Of a stretch of DNA of 58,351 nt, positions 24,133 through 32,604 are shown piece after piece; position 1 is the first letter of the stretch, and each line of letters starts with the position of its first letter. The notes below the pieces were generated by a model. It ran no database searches. It saw nothing but the letters and a program-made list of their open reading frames with translations, and was not told the origin of the DNA. Where the stretch lies: the NCBI RefSeq assembly GCF_900411375.1, contig NZ_LS423004.1, positions 1 through 58,351 on the forward strand, written 5' to 3'. The DNA comes from Lentilactobacillus raoultii. GTDB lineage: Bacteria > Bacillota > Bacilli > Lactobacillales > Lactobacillaceae. A program made the translations under genes and the position numbers.

Positions 24133-25647
24133 ATGCTTACTGATAGACCAAAATATGTACTTTCTATTGATCAAGGTACGACGAGTACCCGAGCGATGAT
24201 TTTTGACCATAATGGACGCAAGGTAATTGAAGCCTTTAAACCGATTAAACAGATTATCCCCCACAATGGTTGGGTAGAAACTGATCCAAATGAAATTTGG
24301 ACATCGGTTCTGAACGTGATTTCGTCAGCTTTTATCGATGCCGGCATTCACCCGGAAGATATTTCCGGAATCGGCATTGTCAATCAGCGTGAAACAACGT
24401 TGGTCTGGGACAAAGAAACCGGTGACCCAATCTATAATGCAATTGGTTGGCAATCCAAACAAACCGCTGCTTTGGCTCGAAAGTTGAAGGATGATGGTTA
24501 TTCGAATCTCATTCATAAGAAGACCGGATTAATCATTGACTCCTATTTCTCGGCAACCAAGGTTCGGTGGATTTTAGATCACGTAGACGGCGCTCAGAAG
24601 CGGGCTGAGAAGGGTGAATTACTTTTTGGAACCGTTGATACCTGGCTGGTCTGGAAGCTGTCAGGTGGCGAATATCACGTGACTGACTATAGCAATGCCA
24701 GTCGAACAATGCTGTTTAACATTCACGCGCTCCGTTGGGATGACGATATCTTGAGATTATTGAATATTCCACGGGCAATTCTACCAACCGTTAAAACTTC
24801 CAGTGAATTTTATGGGACAACTAAAAATTACCAATTTTACGGGATTGAGGTACCGATTGCGGGGATTGCCGGTGACCAGTCGGCTGCTTTGATTGGCCAG
24901 CTAGCGTTTGACCCTGGCATGATTAAAAATACTTATGGTGATGGTGCTTTTATCATGATGAATACCGGCACTAAACCGGAACTTTCTGATGATAATCTGT
25001 TAACCACAATTGCTTATAATATCGGTGGTAAAGTCACGTATGCGCTTGAAGGATCGATTTTTTCAGCCGGCACGGCGATGAGCTGGTTAGCGGATAGTCT
25101 GAAACTAATTGATAACGTTCCGGAATCCCGACAGGCTGCAATGAATTCGACAGACGATGATGAAGTCTATGTTGTACCGGCCTTTAATGGGTTGGGTGCG
25201 CCGTATTGGGAACAGGATGTTCGGGGCGCTGTTTTTGGCCTAACTCGTGGGACAACCAGGGAAGACTTCGTCAAGGCCACCCTGCAGTCGATTGCTTACG
25301 GCACAAAGGATATTATTCAAACAATGGAAGAGGATACTCACATGCATATTCCGGCTTTGAAAGCGGATGGTGGGGCATCGCGAAACAGTTATTTGATGCA
25401 ATTCCAGGCAGATATCCTAAATATTCCGATTCAGCGGGCCGCTGACGAAAACACCACGGCTTTTGGCGCCGCTATTTTGGCTGGTTTAGCAGTGGGCTAC
25501 TGGAAGAATTTGGATGAAGTCAAGGCATTGGCCGAACCAGGTCGACAATTCGAACCTAACATGGAAGCCGGTCGACGAAATCGGCTGTATCGGGGTTGGC
25601 AGGCCGCCATTGAAGCAACGCGTTCCTATCGCTTGACTAAACTTTAA
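24133..25647 (+). CDS. glpK: Glycerol kinase lacking the HPr-phosphorylated histidine
   Basis: Phosphorylates glycerol to glycerol 3-phosphate with ATP. The 504-residue protein has the FGGY landmarks: [43 protein letters not shown] and [19 protein letters not shown]. In Enterococcus and Bacillus enzymes a His in the segment YHFYG/YHFFG is phosphorylated by HPr of the PTS, which activates the enzyme. Here the segment is [13 protein letters not shown], with Gln234 at that place, so this control appears to be lost. No glpD or glpF adjoins it. A small gene with an unusual start follows 61 bp later. Confidence 0.96.
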   Translation: MLTDRPKYVLSIDQGTTSTRAMIFDHNGRKVIEAFKPIKQIIPHNGWVETDPNEIWTSVLNVISSAFIDAGIHPEDISGIGIVNQRETTLVWDKETGDPIYNAIGWQSKQTAALARKLKDDGYSNLIHKKTGLIIDSYFSATKVRWILDHVDGAQKRAEKGELLFGTVDTWLVWKLSGGEYHVTDYSNASRTMLFNIHALRWDDDILRLLNIPRAILPTVKTSSEFYGTTKNYQFYGIEVPIAGIAGDQSAALIGQLAFDPGMIKNTYGDGAFIMMNTGTKPELSDDNLLTTIAYNIGGKVTYALEGSIFSAGTAMSWLADSLKLIDNVPESRQAAMNSTDDDEVYVVPAFNGLGAPYWEQDVRGAVFGLTRGTTREDFVKATLQSIAYGTKDIIQTMEEDTHMHIPALKADGGASRNSYLMQFQADILNIPIQRAADENTTAFGAAILAGLAVGYWKNLDEVKALAEPGRQFEPNMEAGRRNRLYRGWQAAIEATRSYRLTKL

Positions 25648-25708
25648 AAATAATTGAACTTAATGGTAAAATAAGCAAAGATCAAATTATTGTGAGAAGG
25701 CGATTAAG

Positions 25709-25963
25709 ATTCAAAATAATGGAAAAGCTAAGCGAAAGATCGAAGAAAGCTATGTTGTTTATGATGGTGAAAATCATGATGAAGTGATGAATTTTGTCAA
25801 GCCACTTGATAGTCATGTCACCAAAAAGAAAAATAAAATCCAAATTGTAACCCCCAGGGGCGCGACTTCGGTTGAACCAAACGAGGTCGTTGTAAAGAGC
25901 CTCGGTGATCGAATTGAGATTTTTACACAAGAAGAGTTTGAACAGGTTTATACAGCGCTATAA
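25709..25963 (+). CDS. Small protein probably initiated at ATT
   Basis: An open frame of about 84 codons ends at TAA 25961-25963: IQNNGKAKRKIEESYVVYDG, then NHDEVMNFVKP, IQIVTPRG and EIFTQEEFEQVY. The pattern (YDG.N..EV..FV, then FE..Y near the end) resembles small phage-type proteins. No ATG, GTG or TTG occurs in frame before residue ~24, while AGAAGG (25695-25700) is well placed for an ATT at 25709 (or 25703). Protein-like composition and a following terminator support it as a gene. Alternatives: an internal GTG/ATG start without RBS, or a damaged start codon. Confidence 0.55.
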   Translation: MQNNGKAKRKIEESYVVYDGENHDEVMNFVKPLDSHVTKKKNKIQIVTPRGATSVEPNEVVVKSLGDRIEIFTQEEFEQVYTAL

Positions 25964-25972
25964 CAAAGTCAT

Positions 25973-26030
25973 CTAAAAAGACTGAGCCGTCATCACGTCA
26001 TATCAACGCGATGCGACCCAGTCTTTTTAG
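25973..26030. terminator. Bidirectional terminator
   Basis: CTAAAAAGACTG (25973-25984) pairs with CAGTCTTTTTAG (26019-26030), serving the convergent genes on both sides. Confidence 0.85.
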
Positions 26031-26035
26031 ATGGT

Positions 26036-26473
26036 TTATTGTTGGTCATTTTTTAAATAATGGGCGCTAATTAGCAGCTCTTTTGACCGCTGATCGGCAG
26101 GCGTATAGCCTAATTTGAATAAATGTTTGAAGTACATCATGTTATAAATCAGCATCCAAACAATGCCTAAAAAAGATTCACCTGTATAAAAGGTCATGTT
26201 TAAAGGTTGAACTAAATACATTGACAAGCCCATGCCGACAATGACTTCAACGCCGAGCATACAGAAAAAATTATACCAATCAGAGCGAAAAACCGGTACT
26301 AGGATTTGAAAGAAGAGCGCTGTAAATGAAAGTCCGACTTTGGCAATTCTAATTTGGCCCGTCTTTTTATTAACAACGGTCGCAAAGTTGGGTGGGATCG
26401 GAATCAGATTCCGTGGATCATTGTCGTTGTTATTATCGTTATTGTCATTACCATTTCCGAATGGATTTTGCAT
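26036..26473 (-). CDS. Hypothetical membrane protein with Asn/Asp-rich N-terminus
   Basis: 145 residues. The first 20 are a low-complexity Asn/Asp stretch; about three membrane helices follow (roughly residues 45-70, 72-88 and 98-115), and the tail is charged. The layout, with a short soluble N-terminus and YFKHLFKLGYTPAD after the last helix, is seen in uncharacterised DUF2628-like proteins, but I cannot confirm the family. It is 32 bp downstream of the methyltransferase gene and may be cotranscribed. Confidence 0.65.
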   Translation of the reverse strand: MQNPFGNGNDNNDNNNDNDPRNLIPIPPNFATVVNKKTGQIRIAKVGLSFTALFFQILVPVFRSDWYNFFCMLGVEVIVGMGLSMYLVQPLNMTFYTGESFLGIVWMLIYNMMYFKHLFKLGYTPADQRSKELLISAHYLKNDQQ

Positions 26474-26505
26474 GATTGTCTCCCTTCTTGATGGTGTTTC
26501 AATGG

Positions 26506-27888
26506 TTATTTCTTTTTAAATTTTACAACACATTCGCATCGTGATGTTTGGGGCATCAGATCAACTGATTGGATATAAATGACCCGATACTTCTTCGTTA
26601 ATTTTACTAAATCCTGTGCTAAAGTCGAAGGATTACATGAAATATAAACGAATTTTTTAGGCGCCACATCTAAAATGGTTTTGATTAATGAATCGGCTAG
26701 ACCAGTTCTGGGCGGATCAACAATCATTGCGTTGGGCCGCCAGCCATCCTCAAGCCAAAGTGGTAAGAGCTTTTCAGCTTCGCCAACTTCGTAGATCGCG
26801 TTCATTATGCCATTTTTAATTGCATTGGCATTGGCGTCATCGACAGCTTCTTTGATGGTATCCATACCGCGAACTTCTCGGACCTGATTTGCGACCGAGA
26901 GTCCGATAGTGCCAACTCCGGAATAAGCATCAACCAATTTTTCTTTTCCGGTTAATTCCAGCGCTTTAAAAGCTTCTCGGTAAAGCACTTCGGTCATTTG
27001 AGGATTGACCTGTAGAAAGGCTCTGGCAGAAAGATCAAAGGATAGCCCGTTTAAGACCTCTGTAATGCGCTCACGGCCGGCTAAGTGAATCATCTTGTCA
27101 CCCCAAACCAGGGATGTTTTACCTGGATTAACGTTTTGCATGACGGACACGACCTCCGGCAATTCGCTGGCAATTCGTTCCAAAAGGGGTCGTTTCTTCA
27201 GAAGTTTTTGGCTTTGTGTAATAAAGGTGACCTGTACCTGATTGGTAGCAGTTGCTGCTCTAACAACGACTGTTTTAATAATACCGGCATTCTTTTCTTC
27301 ATCGTAAACCGGAATGCCCAATTCATCAATCATCCCTACAATGGCTCGCATCACTTTCATGGTTAAAGGATACTGCAGTGCTGAAGTTTTTAAATCAACA
27401 ACGGTATGGCTGCGGTGTTTGTACAGACCGGCGATGACTTTTTCACCATCACTGCGGATCTGAAAGGTGGCTTTATTGCGGTAATGAATGGGTTCTGCCA
27501 TGCCGATAGTTGGCAATAATTGATATTTCCGATAGCCGGCAGGTTTATATTTTTCCAGCGAATCTTTGATGACGTCTCGTTTGAATTCGAGTTGTTTGGA
27601 ATAGGCTAAATTTTCTAATTCAAATCCGCCAACCTCATTTGCATAATCATCAACCGGTTTGATGCGATCATCACTTTTCACAAGAATTTCAACCAAGGAA
27701 GCTCGAATAAAATTGTGAAGATCTTCGGTCACTTCGGCAATCACTTTTTCAGTGGGCAGGGCACCGGGCACAAATACTAATTTATGTTCATAGTAGCCGA
27801 TGCCCTCACCATTAATGCCGAGTCGTTTAATCGTTAGTTTTAAGCGTTCACCTTGTTGAACGTGAACGCGTGATTTGTTAGTATACAT
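26506..27888 (-). CDS. rlmD: 23S rRNA (uracil-5-)-methyltransferase, RlmCD/RumA type
   Basis: SAM-dependent methylation of uridines in 23S rRNA. The 460-residue protein has an N-terminal TRAM domain (about 8-65, RLGINGEGIGYYEHKLVFVPGALP), a central domain and a C-terminal methyltransferase fold with VDAYSGVGTIGLSVA, the DPPRTGL motif and the catalytic Cys in VYISCNPSTLAQDL. The iron-sulfur cysteines of RumA are not evident, as usual in firmicutes. I use the ATG at 27888 (RBS AAGGAC 6 nt upstream) rather than the longer frame. Repeat array 3 is immediately upstream. Confidence 0.92.
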   Translation of the reverse strand: MYTNKSRVHVQQGERLKLTIKRLGINGEGIGYYEHKLVFVPGALPTEKVIAEVTEDLHNFIRASLVEILVKSDDRIKPVDDYANEVGGFELENLAYSKQLEFKRDVIKDSLEKYKPAGYRKYQLLPTIGMAEPIHYRNKATFQIRSDGEKVIAGLYKHRSHTVVDLKTSALQYPLTMKVMRAIVGMIDELGIPVYDEEKNAGIIKTVVVRAATATNQVQVTFITQSQKLLKKRPLLERIASELPEVVSVMQNVNPGKTSLVWGDKMIHLAGRERITEVLNGLSFDLSARAFLQVNPQMTEVLYREAFKALELTGKEKLVDAYSGVGTIGLSVANQVREVRGMDTIKEAVDDANANAIKNGIMNAIYEVGEAEKLLPLWLEDGWRPNAMIVDPPRTGLADSLIKTILDVAPKKFVYISCNPSTLAQDLVKLTKKYRVIYIQSVDLMPQTSRCECVVKFKKK

Positions 27889-27955
27889 GAAACCGTCCTT
27901 ATCTCTATAGTTATTAAGTATCATAGCACAGAGTGGAATCGGGTGCATCTTATGA

Positions 27956-28245
27956 GAGTGAGCGGAGCCAAGCGGTTAGACCCCGAAATGTAAGGCGTTA
28001 GATGGAGAAATCCCGTCCTTGAATTTTTTCATCTAATCCCTTACATGCAGGGGTCTGCTTGGAGGAGCTGTCCTAAGAGAGTGAGCGGAGCCAAGCGGTT
28101 AGAATCCGGAGTGTAAGGCGTCAATCTGGGAAAGCCTGGGTTGGGCTTTTTCAGATTGATCCCTTACACGCAGGAGTCTGCTTGGCGAAGCTGTCCTAAG
28201 CGTGTGGAAGATTAATACCTGGAGACTAAGACGTTAATTTAGAAA
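27956..28245 (+). repeat. Covarying hairpin repeat, array 3 (two units plus a degenerate remnant)
   Basis: Unit 6 (27956-28076): AGACCCC/GGGGTCT, ATGTAAGG/CCTTACAT, TTAGATG/CATCTAA. Unit 7 (28080-28200): GTGTAAGG/CCTTACAC, TCAATCTG/CAGATTGA, AAAGCC/GGCTTT. A decayed left half follows (28201-28245). Between units 6 and 7 the third helix changes A-T to G-C on both arms. Confidence 0.88.
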
Positions 28246-28248
28246 ATC

Positions 28249-28284
28249 AAAAAAGGCACGACCCCCTAATTTGAGAATCGTACC
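28249..28284 (-). terminator. Terminator of the aldo/keto reductase gene
   Basis: On the minus strand GGTACGA pairs with TCGTGCC (positions 28284-28278 and 28261-28255) with one mismatch, followed by TTTTTT. Confidence 0.7.
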
Positions 28285-28324
28285 CATAGCATAATCCACA
28301 TAATGTTAGCATTCAGATCCTAAA

Positions 28325-29173
28325 TTACCAAGTAGCGGTATCCGGATCGGTTGCCAAGCCGGCTTTTCCGTGGAAACCATCAATTGTTTTCATGTCAGCA
28401 TTTGCTAAATTGAAGTCAAAAATGTCGGCATTTTCTTTGATGTATTTTTCATGAACTGATTTTGGCAGTGGCAAAAAGCCGTGCTGAAGAGACCACCGCA
28501 GGACCACCTGAGCCGGTGTCTTACCGTATTTGCGGGCAATTGGAGCCAGTTCCGGAATTTTAAAGATGCCGCCAGTGCCAAGTGGGCTGTAAGCTTCGGT
28601 CAAAATGTCATGATTGTTATTGTATTCAACGACTCCCGGCTGCATATCCGAAGGGTTGATGAACATTTGGTTGACCATTGGGGCTACCTTTGCCGTTTCA
28701 AGTAATGCATCCAAATGTTTTTCGCGGAAGTTGGAAACGCCAATCGCCTTAGCAGTCCCACTTGCATAAAATTCTTCCATTGCCCGCCAAGATTCGGCAT
28801 TTGCCTGCTGCCAATTATTCCGGAAGTCAATCGGATTGGGCCAGTGAATTAAGTAAAGATTGACGTAATCAAGCCCTAATTTCTCAAGTGATCGCCCAAA
28901 AGCTTCCTTGGTTTTTTCATAACCGTGATCGGCATTCCAGAGTTTAGTCGTGACAAATAGGTCTTCACGGCTGACACCACTGTCGCGAATCGCTTGGCCA
29001 ACGCTTTCTTCATTGCCATAAGCGGCCGCTGTGTCAATGTGCCGGTAACCGGCATTTAAAGCGGCTAAAACAGCGTGGTAAGCTTCATCCCCATTGGCTG
29101 ATTGCCAAGTTCCAAAGCCAACCTGGGGGATTTTAACGCCGTTTGAAAGGGTATACGTATCCGTTAATGACAT
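28325..29173 (-). CDS. Aldo/keto reductase
   Basis: NADPH-dependent reduction of aldehydes or ketones by a TIM-barrel protein of 282 residues. Catalytic tetrad residues are visible: Asp and Tyr in HIDTAAAYGNEESVG, Lys in TTKLWN and His in YLIHWPNP; cofactor contacts include LPKSVHEKYIKEN. This matches the 2,5-diketo-D-gluconate reductase-like AKR5 group common in LAB. The start ATG at 29173 follows a perfect AGGAGG; the frame extends 8 codons further without an RBS. Substrate unknown. Confidence 0.92.
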   Translation of the reverse strand: MSLTDTYTLSNGVKIPQVGFGTWQSANGDEAYHAVLAALNAGYRHIDTAAAYGNEESVGQAIRDSGVSREDLFVTTKLWNADHGYEKTKEAFGRSLEKLGLDYVNLYLIHWPNPIDFRNNWQQANAESWRAMEEFYASGTAKAIGVSNFREKHLDALLETAKVAPMVNQMFINPSDMQPGVVEYNNNHDILTEAYSPLGTGGIFKIPELAPIARKYGKTPAQVVLRWSLQHGFLPLPKSVHEKYIKENADIFDFNLANADMKTIDGFHGKAGLATDPDTATW

Positions 29174-29277
29174 TTTGATTCCTCCTTGTGATTGCAAATC
29201 TTTTAATTCAATACGCTTATCGTACTTGAAAATGATAAATTAGACAAGTAGTGACCATTTCCTGTAACTGGCAGATA

Positions 29278-29760
29278 CTAAAGGGCTAGGGAATAGAATA
29301 GGTCCATTGAAGAGTGTTCACCATGATTAAGTGGGTGGCCAAGATTTTTAAAGCCATATTTTTCATAGAGGTGGATAGCGGTTTTTAAGTTATGATGAGT
29401 TTCCAAATAGAGTCGTTGATAACCGGCACTTTTGGCAAATGAGACGGCCATGTCCAATAGTTGGTAACTTAAATGGTGACCGCGGGCACTCGGCGTTAGA
29501 TAGAGCTTTTGTAACTCCGCAACGCCGTGAGCTGGATCATATTCACCGATTCCGACGCCTCCTAAGACCCGGTCATAGTGGTCAGTAGCCACAAAGTATT
29601 GGCGGGTAGAAGTTTGTTGATAAAACTCACTTAAATGGTCCAATTCTTTATCAAAGTAAGCTGTTCCTGGAATATCCAAACCATAAGCTTTTAATGAGGC
29701 ACGAATGATGGTTGCTAATTGCGGATCATCAGTTTGTTGAATCGGTCGAATAAGACACAT
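29278..29760 (-). CDS. GNAT-family N-acetyltransferase
   Basis: 160 residues with the acetyl-CoA motif LYLTPSARGHHLSYQLL (R/QxxGxG/A-like, here ARGHHL) and the C-terminal LYEKYGFKNLGH typical of GNAT enzymes. The substrate, probably a small amine or a protein N-terminus, is not predictable. The start is ATG 29760 with AAGGTG upstream; the longer frame has no RBS. About 100 bp upstream of the AKR gene on the same strand, possibly cotranscribed. Confidence 0.85.
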   Translation of the reverse strand: MCLIRPIQQTDDPQLATIIRASLKAYGLDIPGTAYFDKELDHLSEFYQQTSTRQYFVATDHYDRVLGGVGIGEYDPAHGVAELQKLYLTPSARGHHLSYQLLDMAVSFAKSAGYQRLYLETHHNLKTAIHLYEKYGFKNLGHPLNHGEHSSMDLFYSLAL

Positions 29761-29987
29761 GAAAATCACCTTCTGTTGGTTTTGACAAAAATAGTAGCAC
29801 ATTTTTACCTCTAATAACAGGGATGCTAAGAATTATCGGCTGCTGATAGTTAATTGTTAAGCAGACCGGTTAATGACAAATTCGTTGATGGGTCGGCAGG
29901 AAACTGGTCGTGATATAATGGCACTATTAGAATCTTTATTAAACTGGGTTGCTTAGTGGTCGAAATTATGAAAGGACGGGATCGCTT

Positions 29988-30845
29988 ATGAGTCGAAAAG
30001 TTGCCGTTGTGACTGGTGCGTCATCCGGGATTGGCAAGCAAATTGCTAAGAATCTTCATCGAAATGGGATGACCGTTTACGCATTATCGAGGAAAGTCTA
30101 TCAAATGAATGAGCTGGATGATTTGGGAATTCACACGCGTCATTTAGATGTGACAGATTACGATGAAGTTCAGCAGGTAATTGACCAAATTGTTCAGGAA
30201 ACCGGGCGAATTGATGTCCTGGTTAATAATGCCGGCTTAGGTGTTTTTGGACCAGTTGAAGAAGTAGATTTGGCAGCCGGTGAATACGAATTTAAAGTCA
30301 ATGTCTTCGCTGTGATGAAGATGATTCAGGCGGTTTTGCCTGTCATGCGTCAGCAGAAGAGTGGTCGAATTGTCAATATTTCATCAATTGACGGCAAGAT
30401 TTATAACCTCCTCGGCAGTTGGTATGTGGGATCAAAGTTTGCTCTTGAGGGAATTAGCGATGCCTTGAGATTGGAATTAAAACCGTTCGGTATTGATGTG
30501 ATTGTCATTGAACCGGGCGCCATTCGCTCGGCTTGGAAAGACACGGCAACCGGCCAAATGGTAGCGGCAGCTGCAGATGGCCCCTATGCAAAGCTCGCCC
30601 GTCAATCGGCTGACTTCTTTTCATTAGCTTACAAGTTTGCGTCGGAACCCAGGGTCGTGGCCAGAATGGTGGATCGAGCGGCTTTTTCCCGGCGGCCCAA
30701 GACCAGATATGCAGGTGGTGCAGGCGCCAAGCCAATTTTATGCCTAAGGCGACTACTACCAGATCGGTGCTTTGATGCCTTCTTGACGGCAACCAATAAG
30801 TATGCTCAAAAGATCTTGAATAAACAGACGGCTTTTAATCGATAA
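29988..30845 (+). CDS. SDR-family oxidoreductase
   Basis: A 285-residue short-chain dehydrogenase: NAD(P) motif TGASSGIGKQIA, NNAGLG, catalytic Ser in NISSIDG and YVGSKFALEG giving the YxxxK pair. The long C-terminal part with RYAGGAGAKPILCLRRLLPDRCFD is the style of the DltE/YusZ-like or retinol-dehydrogenase-like SDRs common in LAB. Substrate unknown. The ATG at 29988 is preceded by AAAGGAC. A short hairpin and a possible small-RNA unit follow. Confidence 0.88.
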   Translation: MSRKVAVVTGASSGIGKQIAKNLHRNGMTVYALSRKVYQMNELDDLGIHTRHLDVTDYDEVQQVIDQIVQETGRIDVLVNNAGLGVFGPVEEVDLAAGEYEFKVNVFAVMKMIQAVLPVMRQQKSGRIVNISSIDGKIYNLLGSWYVGSKFALEGISDALRLELKPFGIDVIVIEPGAIRSAWKDTATGQMVAAAADGPYAKLARQSADFFSLAYKFASEPRVVARMVDRAAFSRRPKTRYAGGAGAKPILCLRRLLPDRCFDAFLTATNKYAQKILNKQTAFNR

Positions 30846-30887
30846 AAACAGCAGCTGATTTGGCATCAGTTTTGTTGCAAAAGCTTC

Positions 30888-30998
30888 TATAATGTGTGAA
30901 AATGATTTTGTTAGATATGTAAAGGAAAAAGTTAAATTCTTTCTGAGGGGAAGAATTGAGGATGCGGTAAATTCAAGCCTTACTGGATCCCCTTTTTT
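30888..30998 (+). ncRNA. Possible small transcript: TATAAT followed by a terminator
   Basis: TATAAT at 30888-30893 is followed ~55 nt later by a long imperfect hairpin (GGGG at 30947-30950 to CCCC at 30989-30992, inner GGTAA/TTAC stem) and TTTTTT. No ORF with an RBS lies between. No good -35 is seen, so this may only be the SDR terminator region. Confidence 0.35.
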
Positions 30999-31028
30999 CT
31001 GCTCTTTTTTTAAGAAGTTTCGTCTCCG

Positions 31029-31420
31029 TTAATTAACCGCTTGGCTCCACTCACTGTGAGGACAGCTTCGCCAAGCAACATCGCTCCGCATAAGGGTTCA
31101 ATCCGAAAAATCCAAGTTCAGGATTTCCCGGATTGACGCCTTATGCTCCGGATGTTAACCGCTTGGCTCCACTCACTTAAGGACAGCTTCTTCAAACAGG
31201 TCTCTGCATGTAAGGGATTGATTTTAAAAATCCAGAACAGGATTTCCAAAATCAACGCCTTACATTACGAGACCTAACCGTTTGAATCCGCTCACTGAAT
31301 TAGGACAACTCCCAAAAGCAACACCGCTCCTGCTAAGAGATCAATCTGAAAAATCCAAAAGCGGGATTTCCCAGATTGACGTCTTAGCATCCGGGTGCTA
31401 ACCGCCTTTGCTCGTTCACT
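31029..31420 (-). repeat. Covarying hairpin repeat, array 4 (three units, reverse orientation, plus left-end remnant)
   Basis: Unit 9 (31058-31176): CCAAGC/GCTTGG, AACATC/GATGTT, GCATAAGG/CCTTATGC, CAATCCG/CGGATTG. Unit 10 (31180-31296): TTCAAAC/GTTTGAA, AGGTCTC/GAGACCT, ATGTAAGG/CCTTACAT, TTGATTTT/AAAATCAA. Unit 11 (31300-31420): CAAAAGC/GCCTTTG, TGCTAAGA/TCTTAGCA, TCAATCTG/CAGATTGA. All keep AAATCC/GGATTT. A lone left end sits at 31029-31055. Adjacent units differ in nearly every helix yet stay paired. Confidence 0.92.
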
Positions 31421-31467
31421 GTTTTTGTTGACTCTCCCGCCAACATCCATTATTCTTAAATTAAGAC

Positions 31468-31562
31468 AACACTAGGGGTGTCGCCACAAGCGGCTGAGAT
31501 GGATCTGTTCGATCTGGTCCCTTGGAACCTGTAAGACAATGCTTGCGTAGGGAAAGTGACAG
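31468..31562 (+). ncRNA. TPP riboswitch (THI element)
   Basis: Contains the conserved blocks of the thiamine-pyrophosphate aptamer in order: ACTAGGGGTGTC, GGCTGAGATGG, CCCTTGGAACCTG and GCTTGCGTAGGGAAAGTG. It lies about 220 nt before thiM and no other gene intervenes, so it controls the thiMDE operon according to thiamine supply. Confidence 0.95.
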
Positions 31563-31775
31563 TGAGACATATTGATAGCAGTGTTCGAGGATGATGAGCT
31601 ATCTGTGTGTCGAAGTTATGGTTGTGCTCGTCACAATCTCGGTTGAGTTGAAGTGATCAAAAGCACTGATAAGGATTTTTCATTTACATAAAGAATCCCT
31701 CAATTATCCAGACGTTGGCATTTGGGCTGCAGGCAATTTTTAAGTTGTCGCAGCTCAATTTTAGTTTAAGGAGAA
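31563..31775 (+). promoter_or_regulatory. Expression platform of the TPP riboswitch
   Basis: About 210 nt with several possible stems, including GGCTGC (31723) with GCAGCT (31751) near the thiM start and a possible GGATT/AATCC stem around 31672-31708. No textbook hairpin plus T-run is clear, so control may be by a long-range terminator or RBS masking. thiM RBS AAGGAG at 31769-31774. Confidence 0.4.
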
Positions 31776-31781
31776 AAAATC

Positions 31782-32570
31782 ATGAAAATTGACTTATTAA
31801 CTACTTTACGGGAAAAGAACCCGATTGCCTTTAACATTTCCAACTTTGTGACGGTTCAAGACGTTGCTAACGGGATTAATGCGCTTGGTGCCTCGCCAAT
31901 TATGTCTGAGGAAAAAAATGAAGCCGAAGCGATGGTTCAGATGGCCGATTCTGTCACTATTAACCTCGGGGCGTTTACCGAACAGCAATTAACCCAAATT
32001 GAAACGGTGATGACTTTCGCCAATCAATACCATAAACCGATTGTGGTCGATCCAGTGGCGGTTGGTGCAGTTCATTACCGATTGGAACGTTGCAATGAAT
32101 TGCTGGATCAAAAGAAAGTGGCAGTCATTAGGGGAAATGCTGGCGAAATTGCAGCTTTGGCCGGCGTAGACTGGCAATCAAAGGGGATCGATGCCGGTGA
32201 AGGAACCGGTGACTTGGTTGAAACGGCAAAGAAACTGGCTAATCAATATCACTGTACCGTGGTTGAAAGCGGCAAGACTGATATTATTACAAATGGTGAC
32301 GCAGTTATTCGAGTCTTTAACGAATCGGATTTATTTAAGCTGCACGTTGGGTCCGGCGATATGCTTTCCAGTACGATTGGTTGTTTTGTTGGCGTTGAGG
32401 ATGACTACTTCGAGGCCGCTCAAACGGCAGTTGTTGTCTTCGACGTTGCGGGTGAAGTTGTGGCAAAATCGATGTCCCAACCACTAGCCGGCTCATTTGG
32501 ACCTCGACTGATTGATGAATTGCATCTGATCGATCCAAAGACGGTTGAAAAATATGCCAATTTTGAATAA
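31782..32570 (+). CDS. thiM: Hydroxyethylthiazole kinase
   Basis: Phosphorylates the thiazole moiety of thiamine, a salvage step. 262 residues with the ribokinase-like fold landmarks of ThiM: NISNFVTVQDVANGINALGASPIMS at the N-terminus, DPVAVGA, VIRGNAGEIAAL, and the anion hole near the end as GSGDMLSSTIGCF (most homologues have GTGCMLS, so Cys is Asp here). First gene of a thiM-thiD-thiE operon below a TPP riboswitch. Without thiC or thiG nearby, the cell probably scavenges thiamine precursors. Confidence 0.95.
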   Translation: MKIDLLTTLREKNPIAFNISNFVTVQDVANGINALGASPIMSEEKNEAEAMVQMADSVTINLGAFTEQQLTQIETVMTFANQYHKPIVVDPVAVGAVHYRLERCNELLDQKKVAVIRGNAGEIAALAGVDWQSKGIDAGEGTGDLVETAKKLANQYHCTVVESGKTDIITNGDAVIRVFNESDLFKLHVGSGDMLSSTIGCFVGVEDDYFEAAQTAVVVFDVAGEVVAKSMSQPLAGSFGPRLIDELHLIDPKTVEKYANFE

Positions 32571-32604
32571 TCAATGATCATTAAACTTGAAAGAGGTTTT
32601 TGAA

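Noticed and set aside
25682-25930. 82-codon minus-strand ORF downstream of glpK
   Set aside because: It has a canonical start but no RBS, and its composition (long hydrophobic, Ile/Leu/Phe-rich) is what an antisense of the acidic, lysine-rich plus-strand frame would give. The plus-strand gene has an RBS and protein-like sequence.
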